DNA of 64,000 bases from contig JAIXTO010000113.1 of NCBI GenBank assembly GCA_027483885.1, positions 41,761 through 105,760 on the forward strand. The letters run 5' to 3'. The position numbers and the translations under genes are program-made. Below are positions 39,301-47,713 of the stretch, one piece after another; within the stretch, counting starts at the first letter, position 1, and every line of letters begins with the position of its first letter. Source of the DNA: Rhizobiaceae bacterium (lineage in GTDB: Bacteria > Pseudomonadota > Alphaproteobacteria > Rhizobiales > Rhizobiaceae). The notes under the pieces were generated by a model that saw only the letters and a program-made list of their open reading frames with translations, ran no database searches and was not told the origin of the DNA.

Positions 39301-41836
39301 TGATCACGTTGAAATTGCCGATGGAGTTTTCCGAGAGATCGCCTGAAAATTCCGGCTTTATGCCGATACGCGGACCGTCGGCGCGCACCGGAAGCGTCAA
39401 CCGGCGCTCCACCGCGCGACCGCCGCCTTCCTTGAGGCGCACGACGATTTCCGCATCCGTCAGCTGCGTCGTATAGGCAAGCTCGGTCAGGCCGGCATCG
39501 AAAGTGGTTTTTCCCTCGTCATCGAGAACGTCGAGACCGTCCAGCGGCAGACGTTCGGCTTCACTTGCCTCCTCGTCCGCAAGGCCGAAGAGATACCCCT
39601 TGTAGGCTTCGCGCGCGCGGGTGTGCTTGAGAACGATCTCGCCTTCCAGCGAAAGACCGGCCGCCGGTGCGCCATAGAGATAACGACCGTCAACCTCGAC
39701 CGGCACGTCTGCACCAAGTGTGATCTCCTTGACCTCGCTCTTCAGGTCGAACTCAATGCGATCGGGGACGAAATCATCGACCAGAAAGCGCTTTTCAGCC
39801 AGCGGCGAGCCCTTCGGATCGGTAAACACCTGCAATGTCCAGGTGCCGCGCATGGCGGTTTCCTGCACCGGCAGATCCAGCGCATAACCGCCAAGCTTGC
39901 CGTTCTCGGTCATCCGCCGGTCTTCCACGCCATCCGGGCGCAGGAAAACGAAGGTGAGCGGCAGGTTGTCGATGGATTTCGCCTCGACATCGCGCGCCAG
40001 AACAGCGGCATGGACGGTTTCACCGGGGCGATAGATGCCGCGTTCGGTATAGGCGTAGATGTCGATGGCACCGGGGGCGGGCCGTCCTGTCACCCCGCGA
40101 TCGGACAGATCGAAGCCTGCGCGCGTCATGTCGAGAAAGACATAATCCTCGCCCTCCTTCATCGCCGTCAGCACCGCCGGAACCATGGCCGCCGTGCCGC
40201 GAATGAGACCGGCACTGAAGGTGGCGCGGCCATTTTCATCCGTCTTTGCCGTGCCCAGAACCTCGTTGTTTTTGGCCAGCAGTTGCAGATCGACGCCAGC
40301 TGCCGGTTTTGCGCTGGCAAGAGACCGCACGAAAACGTTCAGCCCGTCAGTGCCGGCATAGGTGGACAGGCCAAGATCGGACACGACGAACCACTGCGTC
40401 GCCTTGTTGTCCCATTCATTGGCCGTGCCGGTGCCGGCCGTTGCGGTCAGCACATAAACCCCCGGCTTGCGCTGAGGCAGCGCCTCATCCACCGGAAAGC
40501 TCGTCACCACATCCTTGTTGATATCCTGGGCAATATCGATGCTGCCCTGCCAGACGAGCTGGCCGTTGCTCGCCTCGATCTGGTCGGCCGAATAGCCGTC
40601 CATCTGGGTGAGGAACTGCGAATTGGCGAGAAGCGGCGCAATGTTGCGGTCGCCGATGCGGTACAGCTTCAGATTGGCGCTCGGCGTGTTGACGGAAACC
40701 AGCGGGATGCCACGCCGCGCCGTGGATGGCAGCACGAAACTGTCGCCGGTGAAGCGTACCGAAGGCGAGCGGTCCTTGACGTAAAGATCAAGATCAACAC
40801 CCGCTTCGAGGTTCTCGCCGACGGAAGAGGGAAGGCCGCGGCGCAGCGTCAGCTTGTAGCGTTCGCCATGCGCAAGACCTTCCACGCAGATCTGGCTGTC
40901 CTTGGCCTCCAGCGCCTTCGGCGCGGCCCCGTTCAGGGTGACGAAGGGTGCGTAATCCGTGCCAGCCTTGACCAGCGGTTCGGAAAAGGTCACGCAAGCG
41001 CGCGGGCTTGCGCTATCGGCATCGATCGTGTGCTCGGTCACGCGAAAACCGAAGCGCGTGCGCAGATCATTGAGCCGCGCCTGGACGGTGCGGGCCGGCA
41101 CAAGTGCCACGCTTTCCTTGAGTGCTGTGATGGCAGCACGGTGGTTTTCCTGCCGTTCCAGCCCTTCGGCCAGAAGCGCCAGCGCCTCGGCACGGGCCTG
41201 GGCGGTGCGCGAGGCATCATAAGCATTGACGGCGGCGAGCACCGCTTTTGCCGTCATGTCGGAATTGTCCTTGACGGAATTTGCCGCCCGCGCCGTCTCG
41301 CTCCACAGCGCGGCATCATCAGGCTCGATCGACAGGGCTGCAAGATAGGCTGAAACCGCGGCCTCGACATTGCCGCCGATAAACTCCACCTGCGCCAGCG
41401 CCTTCAGGCTTTCAAGCCCTTGACCCTCGAGTTCGGCAGGGAGTTCAAGGCCATCGCGCAGCGCTGCCGCCTGCTGGAGTGTCTCAGCCGTCAGGAAAGA
41501 CAGTTTTGGCGCGGCACCGATATCGGGATCTGTCGCGTCGCTCACCACCTTGCCGGCCACGGCACCGGCAAAATCATTGCGCTGGCTGTAATCGGATTTG
41601 AGAAAACACCATTTGGCCTTCACATTATAGGTGAAGGCGCGGCAGGATTTGTCCGCAATACAGGCGGTCTCGCACTGGTCGAGGGGCACATTCTTGACGG
41701 TGCGCAGGTCGAACCCGACATAATCGGCATCCTCCACCGTCTCGATCCGGCGGTCGGTCTGTTGGGAAAAGGCCGGAGAGGTCAGCATAAGGCCTGCCAA
41801 AAAGGCGGCCACACCCATGATAACGCGCTTAGACAT
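36380..41836 (-). CDS. Bacterial alpha-2-macroglobulin with N-terminal PAN/apple-like domain
   Basis: A 1,818-residue periplasmic protein that traps proteases by covalent thioester chemistry. A signal peptide ends near residue 25 (LMLTSPAFS). Residues about 35-90 form a PAN/apple-like domain with four or more cysteines (DQCETACIADKSCRAFTYN, KAKWCFLKSDY). Macroglobulin-like beta domains follow, including the MG2 region (AYTERGIYRPGETVHAAV). The thioester motif is intact in YGCAEQTTSRAIPLLYLSEL near residue 1365, followed by the alpha-helical thioester domain. There is no lipobox, so unlike E. coli YfhM it is probably soluble. GGGGAGG precedes the ATG. It is followed at 6 nt by pbpC; together they are thought to defend and repair the envelope. 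Confidence 0.93.
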   Translation of the reverse strand: MSKRVIMGVAAFLAGLMLTSPAFSQQTDRRIETVEDADYVGFDLRTVKNVPLDQCETACIADKSCRAFTYNVKAKWCFLKSDYSQRNDFAGAVAGKVVSDATDPDIGAAPKLSFLTAETLQQAAALRDGLELPAELEGQGLESLKALAQVEFIGGNVEAAVSAYLAALSIEPDDAALWSETARAANSVKDNSDMTAKAVLAAVNAYDASRTAQARAEALALLAEGLERQENHRAAITALKESVALVPARTVQARLNDLRTRFGFRVTEHTIDADSASPRACVTFSEPLVKAGTDYAPFVTLNGAAPKALEAKDSQICVEGLAHGERYKLTLRRGLPSSVGENLEAGVDLDLYVKDRSPSVRFTGDSFVLPSTARRGIPLVSVNTPSANLKLYRIGDRNIAPLLANSQFLTQMDGYSADQIEASNGQLVWQGSIDIAQDINKDVVTSFPVDEALPQRKPGVYVLTATAGTGTANEWDNKATQWFVVSDLGLSTYAGTDGLNVFVRSLASAKPAAGVDLQLLAKNNEVLGTAKTDENGRATFSAGLIRGTAAMVPAVLTAMKEGEDYVFLDMTRAGFDLSDRGVTGRPAPGAIDIYAYTERGIYRPGETVHAAVLARDVEAKSIDNLPLTFVFLRPDGVEDRRMTENGKLGGYALDLPVQETAMRGTWTLQVFTDPKGSPLAEKRFLVDDFVPDRIEFDLKSEVKEITLGADVPVEVDGRYLYGAPAAGLSLEGEIVLKHTRAREAYKGYLFGLADEEASEAERLPLDGLDVLDDEGKTTFDAGLTELAYTTQLTDAEIVVRLKEGGGRAVERRLTLPVRADGPRIGIKPEFSGDLSENSIGNFNVIMIGEDGQKQAANGLVWKLVRIERDYQWYREGSSWRYEPVNRTKQVANGTVNVAAADGGKVAVPVEWGRYRLEIQSAAADGPASSVEFDAGWFVTASSTETPDALEVALDKPSYKIGETAKLKVSSRYAGQLMITGGAENLIAAQNVEIGEKGGEVDIPVTAEWGAGAYVTATLYRPGDAQESRMPMRAIGITWLTVDPEDRDLSVTLSGPDKTLPRQPLDIGIEVAGAGAFEEAYVTVAAVDVGILNLTRYEPPAPDNWYFGQRQLGLEIRDIYGRLIDGSLGATGRLRTGGDGGSVALQGSPPKEKLVAFFSGPVKLDAEGRAKVSFDIPQFNGTARVMAVAWTKAGIGHGTRDVVIRDPVVLTASLPRFLAPGDTADLRLDIVNTDAPAGNYRLSLTANDAVSVDTSGSGTAVRLEAGAKQTVTLRVKGEKPGDGKVMLTLDGEGISPLAQGLDIPVRPSVLPVTERRVLALAPGQSLTVDGNLLADAELAGASVALNVTRSAEFDVPALLMALDRYPYGCAEQTTSRAIPLLYLSELTRQSGMADDQAVKKRVQDAIYRVLSYQSSSGSFGLWGPGGGDRWLDAYVSDFLTRAREQGFEVPEKALVQALDNLQNGLAYDVNIRDQGGEIAYSLYVLARNRKAAISDLRYYADTMLADFPTPLSKAHLASALALYGDAQRAKTVFASAFQMAEKASVTKVSLSRSDYGSQLRDGAAVLALAAESRPVPPIVPQLADIVAKEWRAKKYVSTQEQAWMLLAARALQKGDDGLKLSVNGEAKSGSYSVQLTGEALLAKPVTLANRSTDPVSAVVTTIAAPRQPPAAGGEGFTIARSYYTLEGEEVSVSEAAQNERYVVVLTVNEANDWPSRILIQDLLPAGFEIDNPSLVDSAQLTNFEWIGEVQPAHTEFRNDRFVAAFDRAKGDAREITLAYVVRAVTPGTYDHPAAVVEDMYRPQFSARTAAGRMTVEPAR

Positions 41837-42004
41837 GACGTCCTCCCCGGCAGTTTGCGTTCAGGTGGGGCAGTCTTCTTGTGTCAGAACATGCTTGTCA
41901 ATGCGAACCAAACATTCAGCCGATGGAACGCTCTGGCTTCGCGCCGGAGGGCTTGCTAGATCGTCAATGGCAGAACCGAGATCCAAGGCGAGGAACGCCG
42001 CAGC

Positions 42005-42400
42005 ATGGCGCAGAACGAACCGATGCCACTCAAGATCATCCTTCGCATGGATTTTTCCCCCGGCGACAGGCTCGGGCGCGGCAAGATCCAGCTTCTGGAA
42101 CTGATCCGCGAGACCGGCTCCATTTCCGCAGCCGGCCGGGCAATGGACATGTCCTATCGTCGCGCCTGGCTGCTTGTCGATGCCCTGAACCATATGTTCG
42201 ACGCGCCCGCGGTGGAGCGGCAGCGGGGCGGAAAACAGGGCGGCGGGGCGCAGGTGACGGCCTTCGGCGAAGAACTGATCGCCCGCTTCCGCTCCATGCA
42301 ACAAAAAGCCGAGGCCGCCATGTCAGACGACCTCGACTGGTTGCTCAGCCACAAAACCGTGCCGGAGAGCGGGGCAGCCAAGCAAACATCCTCAACCTGA
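42005..42400 (+). CDS. modE: ModE-type molybdate-responsive regulator, DNA-binding domain only
   Basis: A 131-residue protein matching the winged-helix N-terminal domain of ModE (LGRGKIQLLELIRETGSISAAGRAMDMS-type region, here GRGKIQLLELIRETGS then ISAAGRAMDMSYRRAW, and RGGKQGGGAQVTAFGEEL). The C-terminal MOP/TOBE molybdate-binding domains of E. coli ModE (262 residues) are absent. GAGGA lies about 12 nt before the ATG; an ATG six codons later is an alternative. It is near but not in the modABC operon, separated by a DUF1003 gene on the other strand. It could repress modABC, though how it would sense molybdate without the MOP domain is unclear. Confidence 0.88.
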   Translation: MAQNEPMPLKIILRMDFSPGDRLGRGKIQLLELIRETGSISAAGRAMDMSYRRAWLLVDALNHMFDAPAVERQRGGKQGGGAQVTAFGEELIARFRSMQQKAEAAMSDDLDWLLSHKTVPESGAAKQTSST

Positions 42401-42434
42401 GACTGCTTGCGCAGATGTCCCGGCACACGGACGT

Positions 42435-42917
42435 TCAGTTGACCGCGGTCTGTTCGCCGTTTGCCGATGTCGGCGTGCCCAGTTGGAGACGGATGAGCAT
42501 GGCGAGATCCCCGGTCAGCGCATCCACCTTGGCATGCAGATTGGCGATTTCGGCTTCCGAGCGCAGGTTGGTTTCATAATCCAGCCGGGCGGCCAGGCGA
42601 TCCTTGGCGGCCTGGCGGTTCTGGCTCATCATGATGACCGGCGCCTGCAGGGCTGCCACCATCGACAGCATCAGGTTGAGGAAGATGTAGGGGAACGGAT
42701 CGAAGGCGTTGGCGGCCAGCACCGCCGTATTCAGGATTGCCCAGGCAACCAGGAAAACGGTGAAGCCGATGATGAAGCTCCACGAACCGCCAATGGCGGC
42801 GACGCGGTCAGCCAGACGATCACCGAAGGTGGAACGTTCGGCAAAGATTTCGTTCGGGTCCTTGCGGACACCGGGACGGCGCAGATGGGCTGCGAAAAAA
42901 CGGATGGTTGCGTTCAT
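42435..42917 (-). CDS. DUF1003 membrane protein
   Basis: A 160-residue inner-membrane protein with two helices: SWSFIIGFTVFLVAWAILN and FPYIFLNLMLSMVAALQAP, followed by IMMSQNRQAAKDRLAARLDYETN, the conserved DUF1003 tail, and a heptad-like helix (LHAKVDALTGDLAMLIR). The ATG at 42915-42917 is chosen because AGGAGG ends 5 nt before it; the GTG two codons upstream lies inside that ribosome site. Function unknown. It is tail-to-tail with modE, 34 bp apart. Confidence 0.9.
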   Translation of the reverse strand: MNATIRFFAAHLRRPGVRKDPNEIFAERSTFGDRLADRVAAIGGSWSFIIGFTVFLVAWAILNTAVLAANAFDPFPYIFLNLMLSMVAALQAPVIMMSQNRQAAKDRLAARLDYETNLRSEAEIANLHAKVDALTGDLAMLIRLQLGTPTSANGEQTAVN

Positions 42918-43171
42918 GCTCACCTCCTGGACGACCGGCCGCTTGCGGCTGGTCGCAGGGGGCTGACAGCAATCAGCTCAATGCGGCAGCCACAAACGGC
43001 GCGGTCAATCGACTATGATCGTTATCGGGCATGATCCCCTCGGGGGTCGGTTTTAAAGGATAGACGCAACGATGTGCGCCAGACCGAGGTAGTCCTGCCG
43101 GAGGCTGCCGTCAAATGGAAAAATCGCCCCGTTGTGCAGTGCAGTAGAGCCATGAATTCACATTTTCGAGA
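42918..43171. other. Intergenic region between modC and the DUF1003 gene
   Basis: About 250 bp between the 3' end of modC and the 5' end of the DUF1003 gene, both on the minus strand. It should carry the DUF1003 promoter; I see no clear terminator for modC and no gene. Confidence 0.5.
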
Positions 43172-44239
43172 TCACCGGGGGGCAAGCGCCACCGTTTTGA
43201 TGATGGCATGGACGCAAAGCCCCGGCAAAAGCTGAAGCCGCCCGACGGAAAGCGCGGTAATGCGTGCCTGGATCCGTTCCTGCCCGCAGGCAAGCTCGAC
43301 ATCGGCCGCCCCGTTGCCGGCCGTCGTGATGGACAGGATGTGCCCCTCGAGCACGTTGAGCGCGCTGATGCCAACCGGGCGCACGGTTGCCAGCAGCACT
43401 TCGCGGGCCGGGATATGCACGCGCAACTGCCGTCCGACATCCAGCCCGCCGCGTGGCACCACGAGTTCGGTGCCAGCAAAACCGATGGTGGCAAGGCCGG
43501 CTGGCGCATCGATGGACACCACGCGCCCGGACAGCACGCTTCCGGCCTCGCGACCCGTCGCCTCGAAAGCGCCGCCCAGAATATCGGACGCGCCGCCGCT
43601 TGCTTCCACACGACCATCCGCCAGCACCACGACCCGATCCGCCAGCCGCGCGACTTCCGAAACAGAGTGGCTGACATAAAGGATCGGCACATCCAGTTCG
43701 TCGCGCAGCCGCTCAAGGTACGGCAGGATTTCGGCCTTGCGCGCCTCATCGAGCGCCGACAGCGGCTCGTCCATCAGCAGCATGCGCGGGGCGGACAAAA
43801 GCGCGCGGCCAATCGCCACCCGCTGTTTTTCGCCGCCGGAGAGATTGCCCGGCCACCGATCGAGAAGATTGCCGATGCCGAGCATGTCGAGCACCCGGTC
43901 CATGCTGTCACGCCCCGTGCCTGCCCCTGAAAACCAGCGACCATAGGACAGGTTCTGGCGCACGCTCAAATGCGGAAAGAGCCGGGGTTCCTGAAACACA
44001 TAACCGAAGCGGCGCCGATGCGCGGGCACCGCCACGCTGGCGTCCGTATCGATCAGCACCTCGCCATCGAGCACCACGCGCCCCTTTTCGGGCGCCACCA
44101 ACCCGCCAACGATGCGCAGCACCGATGTCTTGCCCGAGCCGGACCGGCCAAACAGGGCCGTCACCCCGCGCTCGGAAGAAAACGACACATCAAGCGAAAA
44201 GGCGCCCTGCCGATGGCGGATATCGACCAGAAGCGTCAT
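43172..44239 (-). CDS. modC: Molybdate ABC transporter ATPase ModC
   Basis: A 355-residue ATPase that powers molybdate import. Seen in order: Walker [12 protein letters not shown] near residue 31, the ABC signature [16 protein letters not shown] near 131, Walker [15 protein letters not shown], switch His in YVSHSVSEV, and a C-terminal TOBE/MOP domain from about 285 ([11 protein letters not shown]...[15 protein letters not shown]) that can bind oxyanion. The start overlaps the modB stop by 4 nt. It is the last gene of the modABC operon. Confidence 0.96.
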   Translation of the reverse strand: MTLLVDIRHRQGAFSLDVSFSSERGVTALFGRSGSGKTSVLRIVGGLVAPEKGRVVLDGEVLIDTDASVAVPAHRRRFGYVFQEPRLFPHLSVRQNLSYGRWFSGAGTGRDSMDRVLDMLGIGNLLDRWPGNLSGGEKQRVAIGRALLSAPRMLLMDEPLSALDEARKAEILPYLERLRDELDVPILYVSHSVSEVARLADRVVVLADGRVEASGGASDILGGAFEATGREAGSVLSGRVVSIDAPAGLATIGFAGTELVVPRGGLDVGRQLRVHIPAREVLLATVRPVGISALNVLEGHILSITTAGNGAADVELACGQERIQARITALSVGRLQLLPGLCVHAIIKTVALAPR

Positions 44240-44970
44240 TCGGCATGGATCCTCTTGCCGATCACCCGCGAGAGCGCCTCCGAGGCCAGAAGCGCTGCCA
44301 TGGAAAGCGCGATGGCCACCAGCGTCAGGCGCAAAGCACCCGCATCGCCGCCCGGCACCTGGGTAAAGGTATAGATGGCGGCAGACAGCGTCTGCGTTTC
44401 ACCGGGAATGTTGGACACGAAGGTGATCGTTGCGCCGAACTCGCCCATGGCCTTTGCAAAGGCGAGGATCATGCCGGCAACGACGCCCGGCAGGATCAGC
44501 GGCAGCGTGACGGTCAGGAACACGAAGGGCGGCGAGGCGCCAAGCGTGCCGGCGGCCTCTTCCAGCTTGCCATCCACCGCCTCGATCGACAGGCGGATCG
44601 AGCGCACCATCAGCGGGAACCCCATGACGGCGCAGGCGAGAGCCGCACCCGTCCAGCGGAAGGAAAGCACGATGCCGAAATATTCGTCCAGGAATGCGCC
44701 GATCGGGCCGCGCCGGCCAAACAGGATCAGCAGGATATAACCGGTCACCACCGGCGGCAGGATGAGCGGCAGGTGGACAAGCCCGTTCAGCAGTGACTTT
44801 CCCCAGAAACGGCCGCGCGCCAGCACATAGGCAATGAGGATGCCGAACGGCAGGCTGGCAACCATAGCGACAACCGATACCTGAAGGCTGAGCCGGATCG
44901 CTGCCCATTCCTCGGCGCTCAATGAAAATTCACCCAAATCCGGCACCTGCGACACATCCGGCAACGACAC
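44236..44970 (-). CDS. modB: Molybdate ABC transporter permease ModB
   Basis: A 244-residue inner-membrane permease with five or six helices. [18 protein letters not shown] and the EAA coupling loop [21 protein letters not shown] are diagnostic of ModB, and [29 protein letters not shown] is the conserved C-terminal region (quoted in parts: [21 protein letters not shown]). It lies 23 nt downstream of modA and overlaps modC by 4 nt. Confidence 0.96.
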   Translation of the reverse strand: MSLPDVSQVPDLGEFSLSAEEWAAIRLSLQVSVVAMVASLPFGILIAYVLARGRFWGKSLLNGLVHLPLILPPVVTGYILLILFGRRGPIGAFLDEYFGIVLSFRWTGAALACAVMGFPLMVRSIRLSIEAVDGKLEEAAGTLGASPPFVFLTVTLPLILPGVVAGMILAFAKAMGEFGATITFVSNIPGETQTLSAAIYTFTQVPGGDAGALRLTLVAIALSMAALLASEALSRVIGKRIHAE

Positions 44971-44993
44971 GGCGCGACACCGCCGGGTTCACC

Positions 44994-45785
44994 CTACTTC
45001 AGAATGGCAAAACCCTGCGACTGGAAAAACGGCGCGGCCTTTGGTGACTTCAGAAAATCGAGATAGGCGGCGACCGAAGGGTTTTTCGATGCGCTGAGGG
45101 CTGCGACCGGATAAATGATCGGCGGATGAGTCTCCTGCGGAAAGGTGCCGACAATGGCAACACCCGGATCAGCCGCCGCATCCGTCTGGTAGACGATGCC
45201 ATAAGCCGCTTCCCCGCGCGACACCAGAGCCAGTGCGCCGCGCACGTTTTCGGCACCCGCAACCTTTGACGCAACCGCGCTCCAGACGCCGAGCTTTTCC
45301 AGCGCCGCCTTGCCATACTTGCCGGCCGGCACGCTTTCGACAGAGCCCATGGCAAGGCGACTGTCGCCGAGCAGTCCGGCCAGATCGAAGCCGGACTTGA
45401 TTTCGACAGGCTTGGCCTTGTCCTTCGGTGCCACCAGAACGATGCGGTTGCCGACCAGGTTGCTGCGGGTTTCGGGCGCGATCAACTGCTTGCCGGCCAG
45501 ATAATCCATCCAGTCGAGATCTGCTGAAATGAACACATCGGCGGGCGCGCCGGCTTCGATCTGTTTGGCAAGCGCCGAACTTGCCGCATAGGAGGTGGTG
45601 ACATCGACGCCTTTGTCCGCGCGGTAGGCGGCATTGGCGGCATCCAGCGCATTCTTCATGCTGGCGGCCGCAAACACGGTGATTTTTTCGGCGGCAGACG
45701 CCGGCGAAACCGTCGCCAGGCAGAGGAGCGACACGGCGGCAAAGGCCGAAAGGATGGAGGTGAGGCAGTGGCGATGGGTCGGCAT
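44994..45785 (-). CDS. modA: Periplasmic molybdate-binding protein ModA
   Basis: A 263-residue binding protein with a signal peptide cleaved near SPASAA (residue 31). The mature N terminus KITVFAAASMKNALD carries the oxyanion-binding Ser, ASSALAKQIEAGAPADVFISAD-type sequence supplies the second (SSALAKQIEAGAPADVFIS), and GEAAYGIVYQTDAAA is typical of ModA. AAGGAGA lies 5 nt before the ATG. It heads the modABC operon; two imperfect palindromes 12-85 bp upstream are candidate ModE or molybdenum-responsive sites. Confidence 0.95.
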   Translation of the reverse strand: MPTHRHCLTSILSAFAAVSLLCLATVSPASAAEKITVFAAASMKNALDAANAAYRADKGVDVTTSYAASSALAKQIEAGAPADVFISADLDWMDYLAGKQLIAPETRSNLVGNRIVLVAPKDKAKPVEIKSGFDLAGLLGDSRLAMGSVESVPAGKYGKAALEKLGVWSAVASKVAGAENVRGALALVSRGEAAYGIVYQTDAAADPGVAIVGTFPQETHPPIIYPVAALSASKNPSVAAYLDFLKSPKAAPFFQSQGFAILK

Positions 45786-45797
45786 GGCGTCTCCTTG

Positions 45798-45870
45798 CGA
45801 TGTATTGGTTAAAACATATCGATCCCGCTGAAAATCGCCAGCGTTATGTTTTTAAAAATACAATGATCGC
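45798..45870 (-). promoter_or_regulatory. Candidate ModE-type operators upstream of modA
   Basis: Two imperfect palindromes lie here. One runs from 45798 to 45823 with CGAT at each end and GTAT/ATAT inside. The other is centred at 45853/45854 on TTTTT|AAAAA, with CGTTATGT on the left and a partly matching right arm (ATACAATG). Both resemble the AT-rich, CG-flanked Mo-box. The resemblance is partial and unscored. Confidence 0.35.
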
Positions 45871-46001
45871 CTCTTGAGCGCCCTGCCCTTTGAAGGGCCG
45901 ACCGGTGAAGGACAAACGCTTCCTTCCCTGCCCGGGGCGTTCGGCAATGGCAGGATCGCCTGCTGCCCCGGGCTGACCTCAACCTTTCAGACAGGCAGGC
46001 C

Positions 46002-46520
46002 TCAGTTGCGGCGATCCGCATAACCGTCAGGAAGCTCAGCCGGCGGGCAGCATATGACCTGCTCATCATCCGGTCCCACCTGTTCGCTGAAGGTCAGATC
46101 GGCAAATTCATCGATGACCAGCTTCGGATAGGTCGGGCCCGCATCGCGGAACGCCAACATCCGGTCGATGTAATCATTCTGGAAACAGACGGTTTTCTCG
46201 GGATTTTCAGCAATCCAGCGCGGAAAAAAGATGACGCCATGCAGCTTTCGCTCCGCCAGATTGAAAGCAACGCTCACGGTTGTGCCGGTCGGCTCGTCCC
46301 ACGAGATCTTGTAGACATCTTGGCCCAGGCGGACGATATGGGCCACCTGATCGCGAACCCAGCGGCCGCCGACCAGACCGCTGTGAATGCGATAATCGAT
46401 GGTGCGCGCGTTCTTGATGTACATCTCGTACTGCCAGCCATTGGCATAGGTGTAGATGACATGCTGGCCGATGATGCCGGTCAGTTCTTCAGGTTTCGTC
46501 GATTCAAATTCGTCAGTCAT
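46002..46520 (-). CDS. padC: Phenolic acid decarboxylase
   Basis: A 172-residue cytoplasmic beta-barrel enzyme that decarboxylates p-coumaric, ferulic or caffeic acid to the 4-vinyl phenol without a cofactor. Nearly the whole chain matches the family: [20 protein letters not shown] (the two active-site Tyr), [20 protein letters not shown] (active Arg), [14 protein letters not shown] (active Glu), HGVIFFPRW and [14 protein letters not shown] 46518-46520 is preceded by AAGGAG; the longer frame upstream is unconserved. It is divergent from a LysR-type regulator, which probably controls it in response to plant hydroxycinnamates, in place of the PadR repressor used in Gram-positive bacteria. Confidence 0.94.
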   Translation of the reverse strand: MTDEFESTKPEELTGIIGQHVIYTYANGWQYEMYIKNARTIDYRIHSGLVGGRWVRDQVAHIVRLGQDVYKISWDEPTGTTVSVAFNLAERKLHGVIFFPRWIAENPEKTVCFQNDYIDRMLAFRDAGPTYPKLVIDEFADLTFSEQVGPDDEQVICCPPAELPDGYADRRN

Positions 46521-46598
46521 CACAATCTCCTTGGTGCGATACGCGACCTTATCCATTGACTTGACGGATAGAAAAGTTCTCATTTTGATGAATCAAGA

Positions 46599-46611
46599 TC
46601 GGATAATCCGA
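46599..46611. promoter_or_regulatory. Palindrome in the padC-lysR control region
   Basis: The perfect 13-bp palindrome TCGGATAATCCGA sits 36 bp before the LysR gene start and about 80 bp from the padC start. It is a natural candidate for the autoregulatory LysR site, though it is not the classic T-N11-A layout. Confidence 0.45.
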
Positions 46612-46646
46612 TATGTCCGACAATCGTCTGCATCGGGAGCCTTGCC

Positions 46647-47525
46647 ATGAGCCGCATGCCACGCTCGACAATCGAACAATGGGCCGTGCTGCGCGCCGTA
46701 ATCGAGGCGGGTGGATTTGCGCAGGCGGCAAGCGTGCTGCACAGGAGCCAGTCTTCGGTCAGTTATGCCGTGGCGCGCCTGCAGGAGGCCCTGGGGATCG
46801 GGCTCATCGAGATACGGGGACGACGGGCGGTCCTGACAGAGGCGGGTGCCGCGCTGCTGGGCGATACCATCCCGCTGATCGATGAATGGTGCGAGGTCGA
46901 GGACCATGCCAAGGCGCTTGCGGGCGGGGAGATTGCCCATATCCGGCTTGTGGTCGACGCGCTTTTTCCAAAACCGCGCCTCTTTAGGGCCCTCAAACGG
47001 TTTTCCCAACGCTACCCTCGTGTGGACATCCGTCTGGCGGAAGCCGTGCGCCTGACGATGGCAGATATCGGGCATCGAAACTTTGACCTTGCGGTGCTCG
47101 TCGCCGAGCCCGCAGCGCGCAACATTGCCTTGATTGCCGACGTGGAACTGGTTGCCGTTGCACGAGATGGCCATCCCCTGACGCAGCTGCGACGCCCGCC
47201 CACCGGGCCGACGCTGGCGCGCTACCTGCGTGTGGAAATCCAGGGCTGGGATCTGGAGGAGGAACGACTGCAGGACGATCCCAGCAAGGTCTGGAGCATG
47301 AACACGGTCGAGGCCGCCATTGAAGCGGTGCGGCAGGGGCTGTGTTATGGCTGGCTGCCCTCACATCTCATTGAAGCGGATCTACGCGCGCAAAGGCTGG
47401 TGCAGCTTGACTTCGTGGCGGGCAAGACGCGCCATATCCCGCTTTGCCTGCGTTATGCCAACCAGTCGCCTCCCATTTCGCCGGCGATAGAATATCTGGG
47501 GCAACTGCTGGCAGAACCTGTCTGA
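46647..47525 (+). CDS. LysR family transcriptional regulator
   Basis: A 292-residue LysR regulator. The N-terminal winged helix is clear (GGFAQAASVLHRSQSSVSYA, LQEALGIGLIEIRGRRAVLT) and the C-terminal effector domain runs from about residue 88. GGGAG lies 8 nt before the ATG. It is divergent from padC with a 126-bp gap containing a perfect palindrome, so it most likely regulates padC, with a phenolic acid as effector. The target and ligand are inferred from gene arrangement only. Confidence 0.92.
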   Translation: MSRMPRSTIEQWAVLRAVIEAGGFAQAASVLHRSQSSVSYAVARLQEALGIGLIEIRGRRAVLTEAGAALLGDTIPLIDEWCEVEDHAKALAGGEIAHIRLVVDALFPKPRLFRALKRFSQRYPRVDIRLAEAVRLTMADIGHRNFDLAVLVAEPAARNIALIADVELVAVARDGHPLTQLRRPPTGPTLARYLRVEIQGWDLEEERLQDDPSKVWSMNTVEAAIEAVRQGLCYGWLPSHLIEADLRAQRLVQLDFVAGKTRHIPLCLRYANQSPPISPAIEYLGQLLAEPV

Positions 47526-47713
47526 AAATGGGCAGCCGCTGCCCGAACCCTGGCCACCTCGCCGTCGCCGCAGAGGATCGTTAGGGCACCTGAACGGCTG
47601 GACAGCGGGCGCAAGAGCGTGCAGTTTCACTTGAAAAGCGAATGCCCAGAGAAGGCAGGAACGATCCGCAGGGGTCGCCCGTTTCCCAGCATCAACCATT
47701 CAGGGATCACGCC

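Noticed and set aside
39623..41353. A 576-codon plus-strand frame opposite the alpha-2-macroglobulin gene
   Set aside because: Same shadow effect; no ribosome site or recognisable domain, while the minus strand encodes an intact signal peptide and thioester protein.
47530..47544. GGGCAGC-C-GCTGCCC hairpin after the LysR gene as a terminator
   Set aside because: The single-base loop and absence of a U tract make it a poor terminator; left out of the feature list.
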